From positions 1-6,767 of the forward strand of contig JACPLM010000041.1 of the NCBI GenBank assembly GCA_016186525.1: a stretch of 6,767 bases of DNA, in the 5' to 3' direction. The position numbers were made by a program, and so were the translations under genes. The stretch is from Candidatus Nealsoniibacteriota bacterium. GTDB lineage: Bacteria > Patescibacteriota > Minisyncoccia > Minisyncoccales > MHMH01. Shown here in pieces: positions 4,695 to 6,767 of the stretch (the stretch's first letter is position 1; each line of letters begins with the position of its first letter). The notes under the pieces were generated by a model, which was not told the DNA's origin, made no database searches, and saw nothing but the letters and a program-made list of their open reading frames with translations.

Positions 4695-6767
4695 ATTTTA
4701 ATTTAGAAAAATATTTCACTTTCGGAATAATTTTAATTATTTTAGCGCTGGCTGCTTTTTTGGTCTTTTATATCCTGCTTTCCAAAAGAAAAGAGAAAAA
4801 TTTTTTGGGCGGGGGAATGAATTTGGCTTTGTTTTTGGTGACTTTGCCCCAAAGAATCGGCAAGGATGAAGATAAAAAAATTTCCTTGGAGGAGCATTTA
4901 AAAACTGCCGAGCAGTTTTATTCTTCCCTAACCTCGATTAAAGAGCAGAATTTAATAAAGAGAATTTTATTTGGCAATCCGTCTTTCGCTTTTGAGATTG
5001 CCGTCCATCGCATCGGAGAAGCGATTTATTTTTATCTCGCCGTGCCTCGTTATCTTAGCGGAGTGATAGAAAAGCAAATTTTGGCCTTTTGGCCAGAAGG
5101 ACAAGTGCAGCAGGTCTCAGATTACAATATTTTTAATCCCTCCGGCTTTTCCGCAGGATCCAAAGCAGGTTTGGCGCGCTCTCCGGTTTTCCCTTTAAAA
5201 TCTTTTCACGAATTCGGCATCGATCCTTTATCGGCTATTACCAGCGTTTTTACCAAACTGGCTCGGGAGGGCGAGGGAGCTGCCGCCCAGATTTTAATTA
5301 GATCAAGCAGGCGGAGAATTAAAAAATTCGGCCAAAAAACAATCGGACTAATTGAAAGGGGAATGAGGCCGGAAGACCTTGTTTCTGGCCCAAAAGTGGG
5401 AGATATTATAAAAGGCAATCAAACTCCTTACAGGCCTCCTGTCCAGCAGCCGGGTCAGCCGTATTCTCCCAACCCTATTCTTACTCCCACTCAGCAGGAA
5501 GCGATAAAAGCAATTTCAGAAAAAATATCGCAGCCTCTTTTTGATGTTAACCTCCGGCTTTTGGCTTCAGCCCCCAATCAGCAAAGAGCCGGGCAGATTT
5601 TGATGGAACTGGAGGCCGCTTTTTTCCAGTTTAACACCACTATTTTAAATCAATTTAAATTTAAAAAACTTTCCGGAAGTTCTCTTAAGAAATTATTCTA
5701 CCGTTTTTCTTTCAGGATTTTTAACGAAAGAGAAACCATGACACTTTCTTCCGGAGAATTATCCGCCATATTCCATTTCCCATCTCCCCAATTGTTGACT
5801 CCGCATATTAAATGGTTGAAAGCCAAACAAGCTCCCGCTCCCGATATTTTGCCAGAAGACGGCTTAATAGTCGGAAAAAATATTTTCAGGGACGAGGAAA
5901 GAGTTGTTCGAATTTTAGACGACGACAGGAGAAGGCATTTTTACGTCATTGGCCAAACAGGCACCGGCAAATCCGTGCTTTTACAGGAGATGGTTAAGCA
6001 AGACATTGAAGCCGGCAAAGGAGTTTGCTTGATTGACCCGCACGGAGATTTAGCTGAAAAAGTTTTAAGCTTGGTGCCGGCTTCCCGCGCCGAAGACGTT
6101 ATTTATTTCAATCCTGGCGATACAGAAAAGCCCTTGGGGCTGAATATGCTGGATTACGACCCAAAGTTTCCTGAAGCCAAGACATTTGTGGTCAATGAAA
6201 TGATTGAGATTTTTGAGAAACTTTACAATTTGAAAGCCCAGGGTTTCGGAGGGCCTATTTTCGAGCAGTATATGAGAAACGCCTTATTGCTGGTGATGGA
6301 GGATCCTGCGTCGGGCAACACCTTAATTGAAATTCCCAAAGTTTTAGCTGACGTTGAATTCCGCAAATACAAGCTTTCAAAATGCAAAAATATCGTCGTG
6401 AAAAATTTCTGGGAGCAGGAAGCCGAAAAGGCAGGCGGAGAGGCGGCTTTGGCCAATATGGTGCCCTACATTACCAGCAAAATGAATATTTTCATCGCCA
6501 ACGACTTGGTCAGGCCGATTATTTCCCAGCAGCAGTCCAGCTTTAACGTAAGGCAGATTATGGACGAAGGAAAAATTTTGATCGTTAATCTTTCCAAGGG
6601 CAAATTAGGAGAAACCAACAGTTATTTATTGGGGATGATTATCGTCGGTAAAATTTTAATTTCCACTTTTTCAAGGGCGGAGCTTCCCGAAGAAGAAAGA
6701 AAAGATTTTTATTTATACATTGACGAATTCCATAATGTCACCACCCAGACGATTACCGCCGCTTTGG
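4691..6767 (+). CDS. Membrane-anchored VirD4/TraG-like type IV secretion ATPase (3' truncated by window edge)
   Basis: The frame stays open to the right edge, giving 692 visible residues. This is probably a coupling-type ATPase that moves DNA or protein through a type IV secretion channel at the inner membrane. An N-terminal membrane helix spans residues about 9-30, followed by basic SKRKEK. A soluble domain of unknown fold follows (about 40-240), with FYLAVPRYLSGVIEKQI, then a Pro/Gln-rich linker (about 243-265) and a helical segment. The motor domain has Walker A GQTGTGKS (421-428), IDPHGDLAEKVL from I448 (D449-P-H-G-D453), VIYFNPGD, and Walker B FYLYIDEFHNV with D678-E679. The IDPHGDLA motif is typical of TraG/TraD and HerA-like ATPases in conjugation loci. 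The end of the motor domain is missing. ATG 4691 is the first start after a stop at 4664-4666; it has no Shine-Dalgarno at proper distance. HerA-type DNA translocase is the main alternative. Confidence 0.85.
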   Translation, partial: MNFNLEKYFTFGIILIILALAAFLVFYILLSKRKEKNFLGGGMNLALFLVTLPQRIGKDEDKKISLEEHLKTAEQFYSSLTSIKEQNLIKRILFGNPSFAFEIAVHRIGEAIYFYLAVPRYLSGVIEKQILAFWPEGQVQQVSDYNIFNPSGFSAGSKAGLARSPVFPLKSFHEFGIDPLSAITSVFTKLAREGEGAAAQILIRSSRRRIKKFGQKTIGLIERGMRPEDLVSGPKVGDIIKGNQTPYRPPVQQPGQPYSPNPILTPTQQEAIKAISEKISQPLFDVNLRLLASAPNQQRAGQILMELEAAFFQFNTTILNQFKFKKLSGSSLKKLFYRFSFRIFNERETMTLSSGELSAIFHFPSPQLLTPHIKWLKAKQAPAPDILPEDGLIVGKNIFRDEERVVRILDDDRRRHFYVIGQTGTGKSVLLQEMVKQDIEAGKGVCLIDPHGDLAEKVLSLVPASRAEDVIYFNPGDTEKPLGLNMLDYDPKFPEAKTFVVNEMIEIFEKLYNLKAQGFGGPIFEQYMRNALLLVMEDPASGNTLIEIPKVLADVEFRKYKLSKCKNIVVKNFWEQEAEKAGGEAALANMVPYITSKMNIFIANDLVRPIISQQQSSFNVRQIMDEGKILIVNLSKGKLGETNSYLLGMIIVGKILISTFSRAELPEEERKDFYLYIDEFHNVTTQTITAAL

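Noticed and set aside
5083..5094. GGCC-TTTT-GGCC hairpin in the ATPase gene
   Set aside because: The stem is only 4-5 bp with no T-run after it, and is common by chance.
5812..5997. 61-aa plus-strand frame
   Set aside because: Out-of-frame shadow inside the ATPase gene, crossing the Walker A region. The ATPase frame is continuous through it.
5206..6456. Minus-strand frames at 5206-5418 and 6223-6456
   Set aside because: Antisense to the ATPase reading frame, without motifs or start signals.
1..6767. tRNA, rRNA, CRISPR array or insertion sequence
   Set aside because: I saw no cloverleaf, no regularly spaced repeats, no transposase motif and no terminal inverted repeats of IS size on either strand.

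Overview
The window looks like a piece of a Candidate Phyla Radiation (Patescibacteria, probably Parcubacteria-like) chromosome. This is inferred from AT-rich DNA, an almost complete lack of Shine-Dalgarno sequences, short hypothetical proteins with Pro/Glu/Lys-rich N-termini of the kind common in that group, small RelE-type toxin-antitoxin pairs, and a membrane-anchored VirD4/TraG-like ATPase. No rRNA or other taxonomic marker is present, so the assignment rests on recall of protein families. All supported genes are on the + strand.

Layout. Positions 1-1585 hold the 3' half of isoleucyl-tRNA synthetase (ileS), cut off on the left. It carries three internal oddities: an A-rich heptamer repeat, a perfect 23-bp dyad, and a 63-bp palindromic insertion flanked by 9-bp direct repeats that adds 21 codons in frame. 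A consensus promoter (TTGACA-N17-TAAAAT) then drives a compact run of four genes at 1648-3677: a 75-aa antitoxin, an 82-aa RelE/ParE-like toxin, a 228-aa protein with an HExxH zinc-protease motif, and a 278-aa protein with a weak PD-(D/E)xK-nuclease-like pattern. The last two share a short N-terminal sequence motif.

Positions 3697-4107 encode a 136-aa protein with an N-terminal coiled coil and a compact, probably helical C-terminal domain, behind its own extended -10 promoter. A second consensus promoter, identical in both hexamers and spacing to the first, drives a second toxin-antitoxin pair (4154-4628). The toxin gene contains a terminator-like hairpin with a T6 tract inside its coding sequence. 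From 4691 to the right edge runs an open, 3'-truncated gene (692 codons visible) for a membrane-anchored hexameric-type ATPase related to type IV secretion coupling proteins. A possible 18-codon leader ORF lacking an ATG overlaps its start.

How the parts may work together. ileS is a housekeeping gene and ends a separate unit. The two TA pairs are self-contained modules. The HExxH and nuclease-like genes sit 4 and 11 bases downstream of the first toxin and may be co-transcribed with it, which makes this four-gene run the best candidate for an uncharacterised system. The coiled-coil protein and the ATPase may belong to a DNA-transfer or pilus apparatus; this is inferred from adjacency only. In several places the -10 box lies 6-8 bases before the start codon, so leaderless mRNAs are likely. 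Gaps between genes are all under 70 bases, and I see no convincing intergenic terminator.
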